A stretch of 64,000 nt of DNA from SIG307 sp964545045 (GTDB lineage: Bacteria; Bacillota; Clostridia; Lachnospirales; Lachnospiraceae). Positions within the stretch are counted from its first letter, which is position 1; each line of letters begins with the position of its first letter. Positions 52,514-61,266 of this stretch are shown here, piece after piece. The notes under the pieces were generated by a model. It did no database searches and was not told the DNA's origin. It saw only the letters and a list, made by a program, of their open reading frames with translations. The position numbers and the translations under genes were made by a program. Where the stretch lies: the NCBI GenBank assembly GCA_964545045.1, contig CAZJEN010000017.1, forward strand, positions 1 through 64,000, written 5' to 3'.

Positions 52514-52686
52514 ACCAAAATTCCTCCTTTTAATTTTTGGGTTTGGCGTCCCATATGACGATTAAATCGTCGCTCCTCTTTTCTATAGCAAACGCGTCCG
52601 CGCCACTATCGAATTACTTCCAAAGACATTATACCGCATTTTGTAACAAAATGCTAGCTTTTTTTTAAAATCTTTGAATTTTTTTG
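52514..52686 (-). promoter_or_regulatory. Hairpin-rich leader before the solute-binding gene
   Basis: The gap contains two hairpins: GCATTTTGTAACAAAATGC (52636-52654) next to an A/T run, and GACGATTAAATCGTC (52557-52571). A TATAAT -10 (complement of 52628-52633) directly follows the first. It may hold an internal promoter or an RNA-processing site that raises solute-binding-protein mRNA above permease mRNA. Confidence 0.55.
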
Positions 52687-53688
52687 TTACATTTTTATAC
52701 CGGTTTGGCTTAAACTCTCCACAAATGCCTTCTGAGCGAACAGATAAAGGATCAAAAGCGGAATAATTGCCATCAAAGTACCGGTAGAAATCATCTGATT
52801 TAACATACCCTGGCTGGCCTTAGTGCCGTAACCGTTTACCTTAACGAAGTTATCGATACGACCTGCAATGGAGTTAAGTCCCTTCGGCAAGAGTTCCATG
52901 TTACCAAGGAACATCTTGGAATAGAAGGAGTCGGTCCACTGCCATACATATGCAAACAGGAAACAGGATACAATCATGGACTTTGCATCCGGAAGCATAA
53001 TCCGTAAGAAAGTCTGGAAGTTACCGCAACCGTCAACATATGCTGCTTCCTCTAATTCCTTCGGAACACCGCGGAAATACTGACGAAGCATGAAAATGTA
53101 CAAACCACTCTTAAGACCCATACAAGTAGCACACATCATAAGATACGGTGCCATGGTCTTCTGCAGGTTCAACGGCTCTTTGCCCATTGCTTCAAGAATA
53201 CCGAAGATATCAAAGTAACGGAAGTTTAAGTACAGCGGGCTCATGATGGTCTGCGGCGGTACAATGATTAACAAAATAACGCAACCGAACCAGAAATTCT
53301 TGAGCGGGAACTTAAATCTTGCAAAACCGTAACCTACCAAGGTAGCTGCTGCCACCTGCAAAAATGCAACTAAGAAAGATACCCAGATAGAGTTGAACAA
53401 ACACTTCCAGTAACCGATTAACTCGTTTACCATTTTATAGTTTGTCAAAGTCCAGTCACGCGGAATATTAATAACCGTTGCATCGTACAAGTTGGCTTCC
53501 TTCATGAAGCTGACGGAAACCTTATTGAGAATCGGCTGGAGAATCAGGAAACACAGGCCGAACAGTAGCACTGCGCGAACAAAACGGAATCCGATATCAC
53601 CGAGTTTCTTCTGAAGAAGATATCCGTTCGTCTTTCTGTTTCTCTCCCAAAAGTCATGTCTCTTTGCAATTTTCACTTTTTTACTCAT
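52687..53688 (-). CDS. Carbohydrate ABC permease (MalG-like)
   Basis: Membrane subunit of 333 residues with six helices. The ATPase-coupling EAA-type loop is EEAAYVDGCGNFQTFLRIMLP, cut here: EEAAYVDGCGN, then IMLPDAKS. A basic N terminus of about 30 residues precedes the first helix. It overlaps the partner permease gene by 8 bp. No ATPase gene is present in the window, as usual when a shared MsmX-type ATPase serves several importers. Confidence 0.92.
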   Translation of the reverse strand: MSKKVKIAKRHDFWERNRKTNGYLLQKKLGDIGFRFVRAVLLFGLCFLILQPILNKVSVSFMKEANLYDATVINIPRDWTLTNYKMVNELIGYWKCLFNSIWVSFLVAFLQVAAATLVGYGFARFKFPLKNFWFGCVILLIIVPPQTIMSPLYLNFRYFDIFGILEAMGKEPLNLQKTMAPYLMMCATCMGLKSGLYIFMLRQYFRGVPKELEEAAYVDGCGNFQTFLRIMLPDAKSMIVSCFLFAYVWQWTDSFYSKMFLGNMELLPKGLNSIAGRIDNFVKVNGYGTKASQGMLNQMISTGTLMAIIPLLILYLFAQKAFVESLSQTGIKM

Positions 53689-54613
53689 AATAGTACACCT
53701 TCTTTGAAATGATGGCGGTCAGAATACCGAGTACTGCCGCAACAATTCCGAAATAGCTCCATGCCATTGCAGCACTTAAGCCGTATTCCATCTGCGGGTT
53801 TACCTTCTCGGTAATCGAAACCATGGCTTGATTATCTGTTCTCATAAGGAAGTCAATCGTAGTGTAAACTAAATTTACGAGTATCATGGAACTTACAAGA
53901 GGGAACGTAATTTTCCAGAAACTCTCCCATGCCGTACAGCCCTCAATCTTAGCAGCCTCGTACATGCTAGTGGATACTGTCTGTAAACCGGAAATAAAGA
54001 TAACAATCTGAATACCGGATGCCAGCGCCACGTCATATACCGCTTCGATTATTTTAAATACCGGATCCAGAATTTTACCACCCAGACCTGTGGTTTTTAA
54101 AATCGTCTCCAAAGTTGCGGTAATATTAATGCCGTTACCTGCCTCCTTAATGACATCCTGCATACCGGACATCAAAGAGTTGTTGTACTCAAGACCTACA
54201 ATAACACCGGAGGAAAGAATTACCGGCAGGAAGAAGATAGCTCTTACGAAGCCTCTGCCCTTGAATTCCTGGTTCAGGATTAATGCGATAAAGAAACTGA
54301 ACACAAGAATTGCCGGAACCTGTATTGCCATATTCTTCAAAGAGTCAACCAAACGGTCTTTAAAATATGGGTCATACAAAAAAGCTCTGTAATAGTTGGA
54401 GTCTTTCCAAGTCTTAATCGGCTCCAAAATGAAACCTTTACCGCCTTCCTGCTGACCTGCTGCAATCAATACGTTACAGAAACTCATGCGGAAGGATTCA
54501 ATCATCGGCTTTAAAAGGAATAACAGGAAACCGATGATAAACGGAGCGATGAAGAAATACCCCGTAATTGCGTTTCGTCTGCGCAAATTTCTTTGCTTCT
54601 TATGTTTCGCCAC
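53681..54613 (-). CDS. Carbohydrate ABC permease (MalF-like)
   Basis: Membrane subunit of 310 residues, six helices, with the EAA loop at MYEAAKIEGCTAWESFWKI. GTG start at 54613 lies right after the DUF5696 stop codon, with AGGAGTGAG upstream, so the two are coupled. It forms a heterodimer with the next permease. Confidence 0.9.
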   Translation of the reverse strand: MAKHKKQRNLRRRNAITGYFFIAPFIIGFLLFLLKPMIESFRMSFCNVLIAAGQQEGGKGFILEPIKTWKDSNYYRAFLYDPYFKDRLVDSLKNMAIQVPAILVFSFFIALILNQEFKGRGFVRAIFFLPVILSSGVIVGLEYNNSLMSGMQDVIKEAGNGINITATLETILKTTGLGGKILDPVFKIIEAVYDVALASGIQIVIFISGLQTVSTSMYEAAKIEGCTAWESFWKITFPLVSSMILVNLVYTTIDFLMRTDNQAMVSITEKVNPQMEYGLSAAMAWSYFGIVAAVLGILTAIISKKVYYYE

Positions 54614-57181
54614 TTACTTCTCACTCCTTTCTACCAGATACTCTCTAGCCGGAATCGTTACATTCTCATCCGTATACTCAAATACCGTAGTATTTACATA
54701 TACAACCGTATTGTCTTCATAAACCGTTGCGGTAACACCATCCGCAAGAATACGATGCTCGGTAATGAACTGGTTGTTTAAGCCTGCCATTTCTTTCTCG
54801 TAACGGGTTGCGTATTCCTTTGCCTTATCCTTCCAACCGTCGTAGTTCGCACCGAAGAAATCCATGTACTCGGTACCCTGCATCAGGCTGGCCGGCTCAG
54901 AATAGAAGGTGAATGCAAGACCTGCACCGGTCTCGGCACTCTTTAATACGGTTTCCCATGCATCGCCGCTTAAGTTTGCCGCATTTCCGGTGTAATCCAC
55001 CAGACCGTGAATTGCGATTTCATAGAACGGAACCTTTGCATCGAAAATCAGGTTATCCTTACCGTACAAATCAACCTGGGTCAATAAATCAGCGTACGGA
55101 AGTACATATTCGTTACCGCCGGTCATTGCAACCTTGGTTCCTGTTGCCTTTACCTCAGCAAGCTTTGCGGTCTGCATATCCATAGAAGCCTCTCTGGTAG
55201 TGCTTCTCTTCTGATTGTAGTCACCGCTTAACAAGTAACCGGTATCTTCATAACCTACACCTGCGCCGTATTCCTTTGCGGAATCCGCAAGACTCTGCAT
55301 TAAGGTAACACATACGCTCGGTCTTAACAGGAAATGATGCTCCAGACGACCCTCGTTAATATCGGAGAACCAAATCTTGGAGAACTCCGGAATCTCAACT
55401 ACCTCACGGCTGATATACTTCGCAACATCACGGGACTTCATAAATCCATCCGTCAAACCGCTGTCGTATGCGTTCTGGGTACGTCCGGTGAGATATAAAT
55501 CTACGCCGAGGCTGTCGGTAGCGGAAACCAAATCCTGCAGGCCCTTCTTACCGCCCATTCCACTGGTAATGTCAATATCCTTCGGAAGAGAGTGGTTAAT
55601 ACCACCGTTCATCCAACCGACATAACGGAGAGAAAGATTTTCATATCCTTCTGCTGCTATATCGGTAATCAATTCCTTAGCATCCTCAAAATCAGTTAAT
55701 ACTTCCGGAAGAGTAACCGGCATACCGAGAACCTGCTTTACTCTGTCGATTGCCGCGATAACCTCTACGGAAATCGGAGCATTTGCATTTTCGGTCTTCT
55801 GAAGCTCCGGATACTTCTCAAGTAAATCTTCTCTGTAAAGCTTAGCCATATCGGAATATGTATTGTGCTCACCGTCTAAGAAAAGATAACTCTGCTTAAT
55901 TGCGCCTTCCGGCAGGGTCTTTTCGTAAGAAATAATGGTTGCGTCACTCTTTGCGGAAACGTCCATCTTACTACCGTGAACCATTTCGTAGCTCGCATAT
56001 GCGAAGTTGTAGCTGTGTCTTCTGCCGGCAACGTCTGCCTGAATGGTTGCAAGAGTACTGTACTCATCTACAATACCGAGCATAGCACCATCCGCATGGG
56101 AGATACCGAATACCGGGAATGCCGCTCTCGTCTCATTAACGACTACGTCACGCTTTAAACCGTAATCCCAACCGTAGAGCTGTGCATAGTATGCGGAAAG
56201 ATTGGTCTTTCCGTTGTTGAAGTTGATGATTGCACCGGAACCTTCCGGAACAAACAGGAAGCCTTCCTCGGTGGAAGCACCTGCTCCGAAGTACGGAATC
56301 AAGGTCAAATCGGTAATCGGATAATCCTTCTTATACTCGATTTCATCAAACGGAATCTCAACACTTAACTTGTCGCCGTCCAAACGATATACTACGGAAA
56401 TGTTGTATATCGGCTTTTCATTGTCGTCGGACGCCGCATAGTACTGTAAATCCTTCTCGTACTCTTCTTTGGTATATCCGATTGCCGCAAATGCTTCCTG
56501 CAGCTCTTCCTTCTGATGATCCTTCGCAGAAGAACGGATTTCCCATACACAGGTCGTCTCTAAGTCCGGATACTTCTCCAAAAGCTCGCCCTTATCATCC
56601 GTTGCCAACAGATTGTTGATATCAATCTTACGATAAACTCTGTCAAGCTTTTTCTGGATGCTTCTGTCAAGCTTATCATACCACTCCATAAAACGCGCAT
56701 CCGGTACGGACGGCGGGATGATAAAGGTTCTTGCAACCTTACCAATGGAGTAATTTACCTTAATGGTGTTGGCATCCGGCTGCTCAAGGGTGTAAATACC
56801 CTGTCCTCCCGCATGCTCAATATTAACACTGTGCTCAAAGGTATTCAAGTTTACCAACAACTCGTTAACATTAGAATACTCAATTGCCAAAATGGACTGT
56901 AACAAACGCTTACTGGAGTTATCCGCAATCGGATCGGAAGCCGCATCCGTCGGGTTGGAATACCAAACCTTACCGGTGGACTTCTGGGTCACGGTAAACT
57001 GCGTCGTGTCCTTGTCTAACTGGAAGAGCAAATCATCGCTCTCCATTTTAAATTCCATTCCTTCATAATCCGCTGCATTATAGTAGCGAACCACAATTTC
57101 TTCTTCGGCTACCTCTTTATCACAAGCGGAAAGTACACCGGCCAAAAGAAGGAATAACAGTAATTTTGCTAACTTTTTCAC
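54614..57181 (-). CDS. DUF5696 lipoprotein with glycosidase-like barrel
   Basis: Surface lipoprotein of 855 residues: lipobox LSAC at about residue 20; a beta-rich N-terminal half (DDLLFQLDKDTTQFTVTQKS and KVWYSNPTDAASDP); then a C-terminal half that looks like a TIM barrel, with EGYENLSLRYVGWMNGGIN, LYLTGRTQNAYDSG and GAGVGYEDTGYLLSGDYNQ. The domain order resembles beta-sandwich-plus-barrel glycosidases, but no known catalytic pair can be assigned. It is always, as far as I recall, found with ABC sugar genes in Firmicutes. It is likely a surface glycan-handling protein of this locus. Confidence 0.8.
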   Translation of the reverse strand: MKKLAKLLLFLLLAGVLSACDKEVAEEEIVVRYYNAADYEGMEFKMESDDLLFQLDKDTTQFTVTQKSTGKVWYSNPTDAASDPIADNSSKRLLQSILAIEYSNVNELLVNLNTFEHSVNIEHAGGQGIYTLEQPDANTIKVNYSIGKVARTFIIPPSVPDARFMEWYDKLDRSIQKKLDRVYRKIDINNLLATDDKGELLEKYPDLETTCVWEIRSSAKDHQKEELQEAFAAIGYTKEEYEKDLQYYAASDDNEKPIYNISVVYRLDGDKLSVEIPFDEIEYKKDYPITDLTLIPYFGAGASTEEGFLFVPEGSGAIINFNNGKTNLSAYYAQLYGWDYGLKRDVVVNETRAAFPVFGISHADGAMLGIVDEYSTLATIQADVAGRRHSYNFAYASYEMVHGSKMDVSAKSDATIISYEKTLPEGAIKQSYLFLDGEHNTYSDMAKLYREDLLEKYPELQKTENANAPISVEVIAAIDRVKQVLGMPVTLPEVLTDFEDAKELITDIAAEGYENLSLRYVGWMNGGINHSLPKDIDITSGMGGKKGLQDLVSATDSLGVDLYLTGRTQNAYDSGLTDGFMKSRDVAKYISREVVEIPEFSKIWFSDINEGRLEHHFLLRPSVCVTLMQSLADSAKEYGAGVGYEDTGYLLSGDYNQKRSTTREASMDMQTAKLAEVKATGTKVAMTGGNEYVLPYADLLTQVDLYGKDNLIFDAKVPFYEIAIHGLVDYTGNAANLSGDAWETVLKSAETGAGLAFTFYSEPASLMQGTEYMDFFGANYDGWKDKAKEYATRYEKEMAGLNNQFITEHRILADGVTATVYEDNTVVYVNTTVFEYTDENVTIPAREYLVERSEK

Positions 57182-57200
57182 TTAAACTTCCTCCTTTCGA

Positions 57201-57869
57201 TTAGTACACACGCAACAATATCTCTTTGCCGATGGAGATGAAGAATGCAATCGCATCACTTACCAAGCTGAAGAACAGCATTACTAAGAATACGATAATC
57301 ATCATTCCCACAACAGAGAATGCAATTGCCAGAATTGCCTTACCAAGGGAATAGTCATGAATCTGCATTACGGAAACGAGAATCAGAGCTGCAGCCCAGG
57401 CAAGTGCCAAATAATTGAAGTAAGTAAGGAAAGCACCTTCCTCCGCTGTCACAAAGTTACTGATAATCGTAACCGGGTTCATAATAAGAATGTACGGGGT
57501 AAGGGAATAACACATACCCATGTATACATCCTTCATACGACCCTTACCGTCAAATAACGTGGTCAGACACCAGTTTGCTACAACGTAGAGAAGAAGCGGT
57601 GCCAGAATACCTGCTACCTGAGACCAGATATTCACGCGCTCCCAACGAACATTATTAAACATAAAGTTCGTATAACGCATACCCCAGAGATTTGTCAGGA
57701 AAGTCAGTATAAGCAGTGTATTTGCAGCTGCCATGGAACCTCTCTTCTCGTGAGTCAAATCCCAGAAGCCATCGAACGGATGGGTCATAATATATAACGC
57801 ATACTTAAGAGACTCTTTGTATCTCGTCCAAGCAGACTTATTTATTTTTGCTTTCAGATTCAAACTCAT
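57201..57869 (-). CDS. YIP1-family membrane protein
   Basis: Membrane protein of 222 residues with five hydrophobic segments and the motif HPFDGFWDLTHEKRGS typical of bacterial YIP1 proteins. Function in bacteria is not known. It overlaps the NHL/TPR gene by 32 bp and is followed by DUF5696 after 19 bp. The constant company of ABC sugar genes suggests a part in assembly or regulation of the importer. Confidence 0.8.
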   Translation of the reverse strand: MSLNLKAKINKSAWTRYKESLKYALYIMTHPFDGFWDLTHEKRGSMAAANTLLILTFLTNLWGMRYTNFMFNNVRWERVNIWSQVAGILAPLLLYVVANWCLTTLFDGKGRMKDVYMGMCYSLTPYILIMNPVTIISNFVTAEEGAFLTYFNYLALAWAAALILVSVMQIHDYSLGKAILAIAFSVVGMMIIVFLVMLFFSLVSDAIAFFISIGKEILLRVY

Positions 57870-59376
57870 ACTGCTCCTTCGCCTCCCATCTGATTTTTTT
57901 GATTTTCTTTACGATAACCGGAATGAAGCCCAGTACCACAAGTACTACGATTACATAACCCAGGTTATTCTCAATCCAGTCCTTACGATAATACTTCCAT
58001 GCACGGGAGTAGTTATCATCGTCACGCATAACCTCAAAATATTCCATTGCGGTCTTGTAATCCTGCTGACGGAGATAGGAACGTCCGATACCGATGTATG
58101 CCAGCTCGTAGTTACCGTTCATGGCAAGTACTTCTTCCCAATACTCTGCGGAACCTTCGTAGTTACCTACATCGTACTCATCCAAAGCACTGTGGATCAG
58201 GTTACCGAACTCGGTTCTGGTAAATTTGGTAATACCGCCGGTGGTGGTATCCAATACATACAGATCGGTTCCTACATGCTCGATTGCAATCGGATAGGTG
58301 AAGTGACCGAGCTGATTACCGGTACCGCCGAATGCGTAAAGCAGATGACCCTGCTCATCGTAACCGAACAAACGGCCACGGACACGATCTACTACATAGT
58401 AGGTCTCGTCGTCCATTGCGGTAATGTCCACGATTCTGGACGGGCCGCTCATGCCTGCCGCATCACCCCACTGCCAGTCACCGCACGGAACCATCTCACC
58501 GTTACGGATGAGAATGTCGCCGCCGAGGGAGTTTAACCTACGAATCGGCTTTGCGGTTCCCGCATCCAAGTCAGCTTCTTCGAATACTTCGGTGGTACAA
58601 TAAATGAAGGACTTGTTGTCAATGTAAAGGTTGTTGTACTCCGTCGGAACAAAGTCAATCATCTGATCTCTCTGTGCCTTGGTGGAGAACGTCTTCTTAA
58701 TCATGTCCGCCATACTGAATACAACTTCGCTTGCGCCGATAAATCCTACGAAATTACCTTCCTCTTCGAACTGCATAACACCCTTGTTGACATTCTTTGC
58801 AAGAACGAACATACGTCCCGCACGGTCAACTACAATCTTATTCGGCTCGAACGGGTTTTCTGCATCTAAGAGCGGGCTATCCGGCTTTAACATTTCTTTA
58901 ATCAGGTTGCAATCCTTATCTAAGTGAAGGATTCTGTAGTTTGCCTGGTCGGTGATGTACATATCACCGTTCTCCGCTACGTAAATATCCTGCGGAGCAT
59001 TGAAGGTAAGCACCGGCTCCTCACCGTTTAATACCTTCGTCTCACCGGTAAACTCTGTAATCTCTCTTACAAGGGAAAGTCCGGTGTCTTCCACCAAAAG
59101 CTCAAGAATACGATTGTTACCGCTGTCCACAACATAAATGCTGTTGTCCCGGGTAAACATACTCTTCGGAGCCTTTAAGGCTTTGGTTCCCAAGGCCGCA
59201 CCATCGACATAGAATACCGGCTGGTACGCATCCGGGGATTCGTACTCCAATCCCCAGTAATCATAATTGTAAGTATAGCTATTTACTTCCGTTGCATTTG
59301 CCACTCCGGCCGGAAGAGCAGTGACAACCGTCATTACTCCAAGGAGAGCTGCTGCAATTTTTCTTTTAAGCTTCAT
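57838..59376 (-). CDS. NHL-repeat/TPR membrane protein
   Basis: Predicted extracellular protein of 512 residues anchored at its C terminus. After a signal peptide (LLGVMTVVTALPAGVANA), repeats of the NHL type follow, for example NSIYVVDSGNNRILELLVED, GDMYITDQANYRILHLD and DETYYVVDRVRGRLFGYDEQ, suggesting a six-bladed propeller. Residues 410-460 form TPR-like helices (LAYIGIGRSYLRQQDYKTAM). A membrane helix (YVIVVLVVLGFIPVIVK) and a charged tail end it. It looks like a surface scaffold or glycan sensor. Neighbours are two ABC permeases upstream and YIP1 downstream. Confidence 0.85.
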   Translation of the reverse strand: MKLKRKIAAALLGVMTVVTALPAGVANATEVNSYTYNYDYWGLEYESPDAYQPVFYVDGAALGTKALKAPKSMFTRDNSIYVVDSGNNRILELLVEDTGLSLVREITEFTGETKVLNGEEPVLTFNAPQDIYVAENGDMYITDQANYRILHLDKDCNLIKEMLKPDSPLLDAENPFEPNKIVVDRAGRMFVLAKNVNKGVMQFEEEGNFVGFIGASEVVFSMADMIKKTFSTKAQRDQMIDFVPTEYNNLYIDNKSFIYCTTEVFEEADLDAGTAKPIRRLNSLGGDILIRNGEMVPCGDWQWGDAAGMSGPSRIVDITAMDDETYYVVDRVRGRLFGYDEQGHLLYAFGGTGNQLGHFTYPIAIEHVGTDLYVLDTTTGGITKFTRTEFGNLIHSALDEYDVGNYEGSAEYWEEVLAMNGNYELAYIGIGRSYLRQQDYKTAMEYFEVMRDDDNYSRAWKYYRKDWIENNLGYVIVVLVVLGFIPVIVKKIKKIRWEAKEQYEFESESKNK

Positions 59377-59388
59377 AATTCTCTCCTC

Positions 59389-60252
59389 CTATTCCTTAAT
59401 ACCGGAACTAGCCATCGTCTCTAAGATGTTACTCTCGGAGAAGATGAAGATACCGATCGGTACAATCATCATGAACAAACCAACCGCTGCACCTGCACCC
59501 GCACGGGCAACACCGCCTGCGGTAACCTGACCTAACGCATACGGAAGAGTCTTTAATTCCTCGGAGAAAATGTAAGTAGACTGCGGATTGTTCCAAAGTC
59601 CCTGTACCGAGAAAATGATGAGGGTCAACCATGCCGGCTTAACGTTCGGCATGACAATCTTCGTAAAGATACCCCATTCCTTTGCGCCGTCAATCTTCGC
59701 TGCCTCAAGCAGGGAATCCGGAATACCTTCCATGAACTGCTTCATAAGGAAGAGACCCATCGGAGATGCAAGTGCCGGAAGAATCGGTGCAATAAAGGTA
59801 TCCAGCCATCCGCACTTTGCCATAACCAGGTAAAGCGGGATTGCGGTAACATAACCGTTAAACATAATCGCGGTGGTAATCATTGCGAAAAGCTTTCTTC
59901 CGCCCGGGAAGTCATACTTTGCAAGTACATACGCACCCATGGATGCGATTAAGAGCTGACCTGCGGTACCTACTGCAGTAATAAATACAGTGTTGAATAT
60001 GTATCTGGAAAACGGTACCCAGGACTGACCCATAATTACGAACAAGTCCTTAAAGTTGTTTAACGTCGGGTTGTAAACCAAAATGGTCTGCGGGAACTTA
60101 TAAAGTTCGTCTAACGGCTTAAATGCCTGACACACCTGCATTACAAGCGGGATTGCAAACATTACGCCGAATAATAACAAAATGATATATACGCCGAGGT
60201 CGCCGCCACGGGAACGGCCCGGCTGTCTGCGCTTTAATCTAAATTTTTTCAT
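59389..60252 (-). CDS. Carbohydrate ABC permease (MalG-like), second importer
   Basis: Membrane subunit of 287 residues with six helices and the EAA loop LLEAAKIDGAKEWGIFTKIV followed by MPNVKPAW. A basic N terminus (KKFRLKRRQPGRSRG) precedes the first helix. It lies 62 bp after its partner permease and 12 bp before the NHL gene. Confidence 0.92.
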   Translation of the reverse strand: MKKFRLKRRQPGRSRGGDLGVYIILLLFGVMFAIPLVMQVCQAFKPLDELYKFPQTILVYNPTLNNFKDLFVIMGQSWVPFSRYIFNTVFITAVGTAGQLLIASMGAYVLAKYDFPGGRKLFAMITTAIMFNGYVTAIPLYLVMAKCGWLDTFIAPILPALASPMGLFLMKQFMEGIPDSLLEAAKIDGAKEWGIFTKIVMPNVKPAWLTLIIFSVQGLWNNPQSTYIFSEELKTLPYALGQVTAGGVARAGAGAAVGLFMMIVPIGIFIFSESNILETMASSGIKE

Positions 60253-60314
60253 CGCTTCTCTCCTTTTCTTTATTTACAGAACACTGCCTGCTTCTTTTCG
60301 TATAATTCATACAG

Positions 60315-61253
60315 TTAGTTTCCGACTCTGCTTAACAACTTCTGAATCAGCTTGTTACAAAGAAGCATTGCAAGGAAGAGAACGGTAGCGATTGCAGATG
60401 CATAACCCATCTCAAAACGGACACTACCATAGTCCTTCAAGTGTGTAACAACGGTATGTACCGCATAGTCCGTACTCGGATTACCACACAACTGCTCCGG
60501 AATATCGGATACGTTGAATGCGGAGGTAATGGAGTTAATTGCACCGAACATAAGCATCGGCTTCATGCTCGGAAGAGTGATGTACCAAAGCTCCTGCATA
60601 CGGTTCTTCAAACCGTCTACATATGCAGCCTCGTACTGGGAACGATCGATACCCTGGAAACCTGCTACGAAACCAAGGAAACCTGCACCCAAACTGGACC
60701 AAACGGAAACAACAATAACTACAATTAACATGTAGCTCGGGTTGGACAACCAAAGCACCGGCTCCTGTCCGAACACCTGCAGTAAGGAGTTAATCCAACC
60801 GTACGGGTCGTTGTTGAAGATAATCTTCCAAATTGCCATGGTGGAACCCGCTGCAAGAGACGGTGCGTAGAATACAACTACGGCAACCGCTCTTAAGTAA
60901 CGCGGCAATTCGTTAATCATCCATGCAAACAAGAAGGAAGCAAGATAACCTATCGGTCCGATAAGACCTGCCAGGACGAAGGTGTTCTTTACAGAGGTAA
61001 GGAATACATCGTCGGCAAGAATTAAGTTAATGTAGTTCTGCATGCCACGGAACTCCGGAGCTTCCAATACGTTAAAGTAAGTGAAGCTAAGGAACAAGGA
61101 CATTGCAATCGGTACGATAAAACATACCGTGAATAAAAGCAAGTAAGGCAGAATGAACAGGTAACAGGTCTTATTTGCCTTCGCCTTTTTCCACATAATC
61201 TGTCTTTCTCTCTTTTTCTTACGTAAATAAAGCGCTAAAGTATTATTACTCAT
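60315..61253 (-). CDS. Carbohydrate ABC permease (MalF/LacF-like), second importer
   Basis: Membrane subunit of 312 residues; six helices; EAA loop SQYEAAYVDGLKNRMQELWY. The N terminus is unusually basic (LRKKKRERQIMWKKAKANK). It follows the giant solute-binding gene by 13 bp and begins the second permease pair. Confidence 0.92.
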   Translation of the reverse strand: MSNNTLALYLRKKKRERQIMWKKAKANKTCYLFILPYLLLFTVCFIVPIAMSLFLSFTYFNVLEAPEFRGMQNYINLILADDVFLTSVKNTFVLAGLIGPIGYLASFLFAWMINELPRYLRAVAVVVFYAPSLAAGSTMAIWKIIFNNDPYGWINSLLQVFGQEPVLWLSNPSYMLIVVIVVSVWSSLGAGFLGFVAGFQGIDRSQYEAAYVDGLKNRMQELWYITLPSMKPMLMFGAINSITSAFNVSDIPEQLCGNPSTDYAVHTVVTHLKDYGSVRFEMGYASAIATVLFLAMLLCNKLIQKLLSRVGN

Positions 61254-61266
61254 GTCATCCTCCTTT

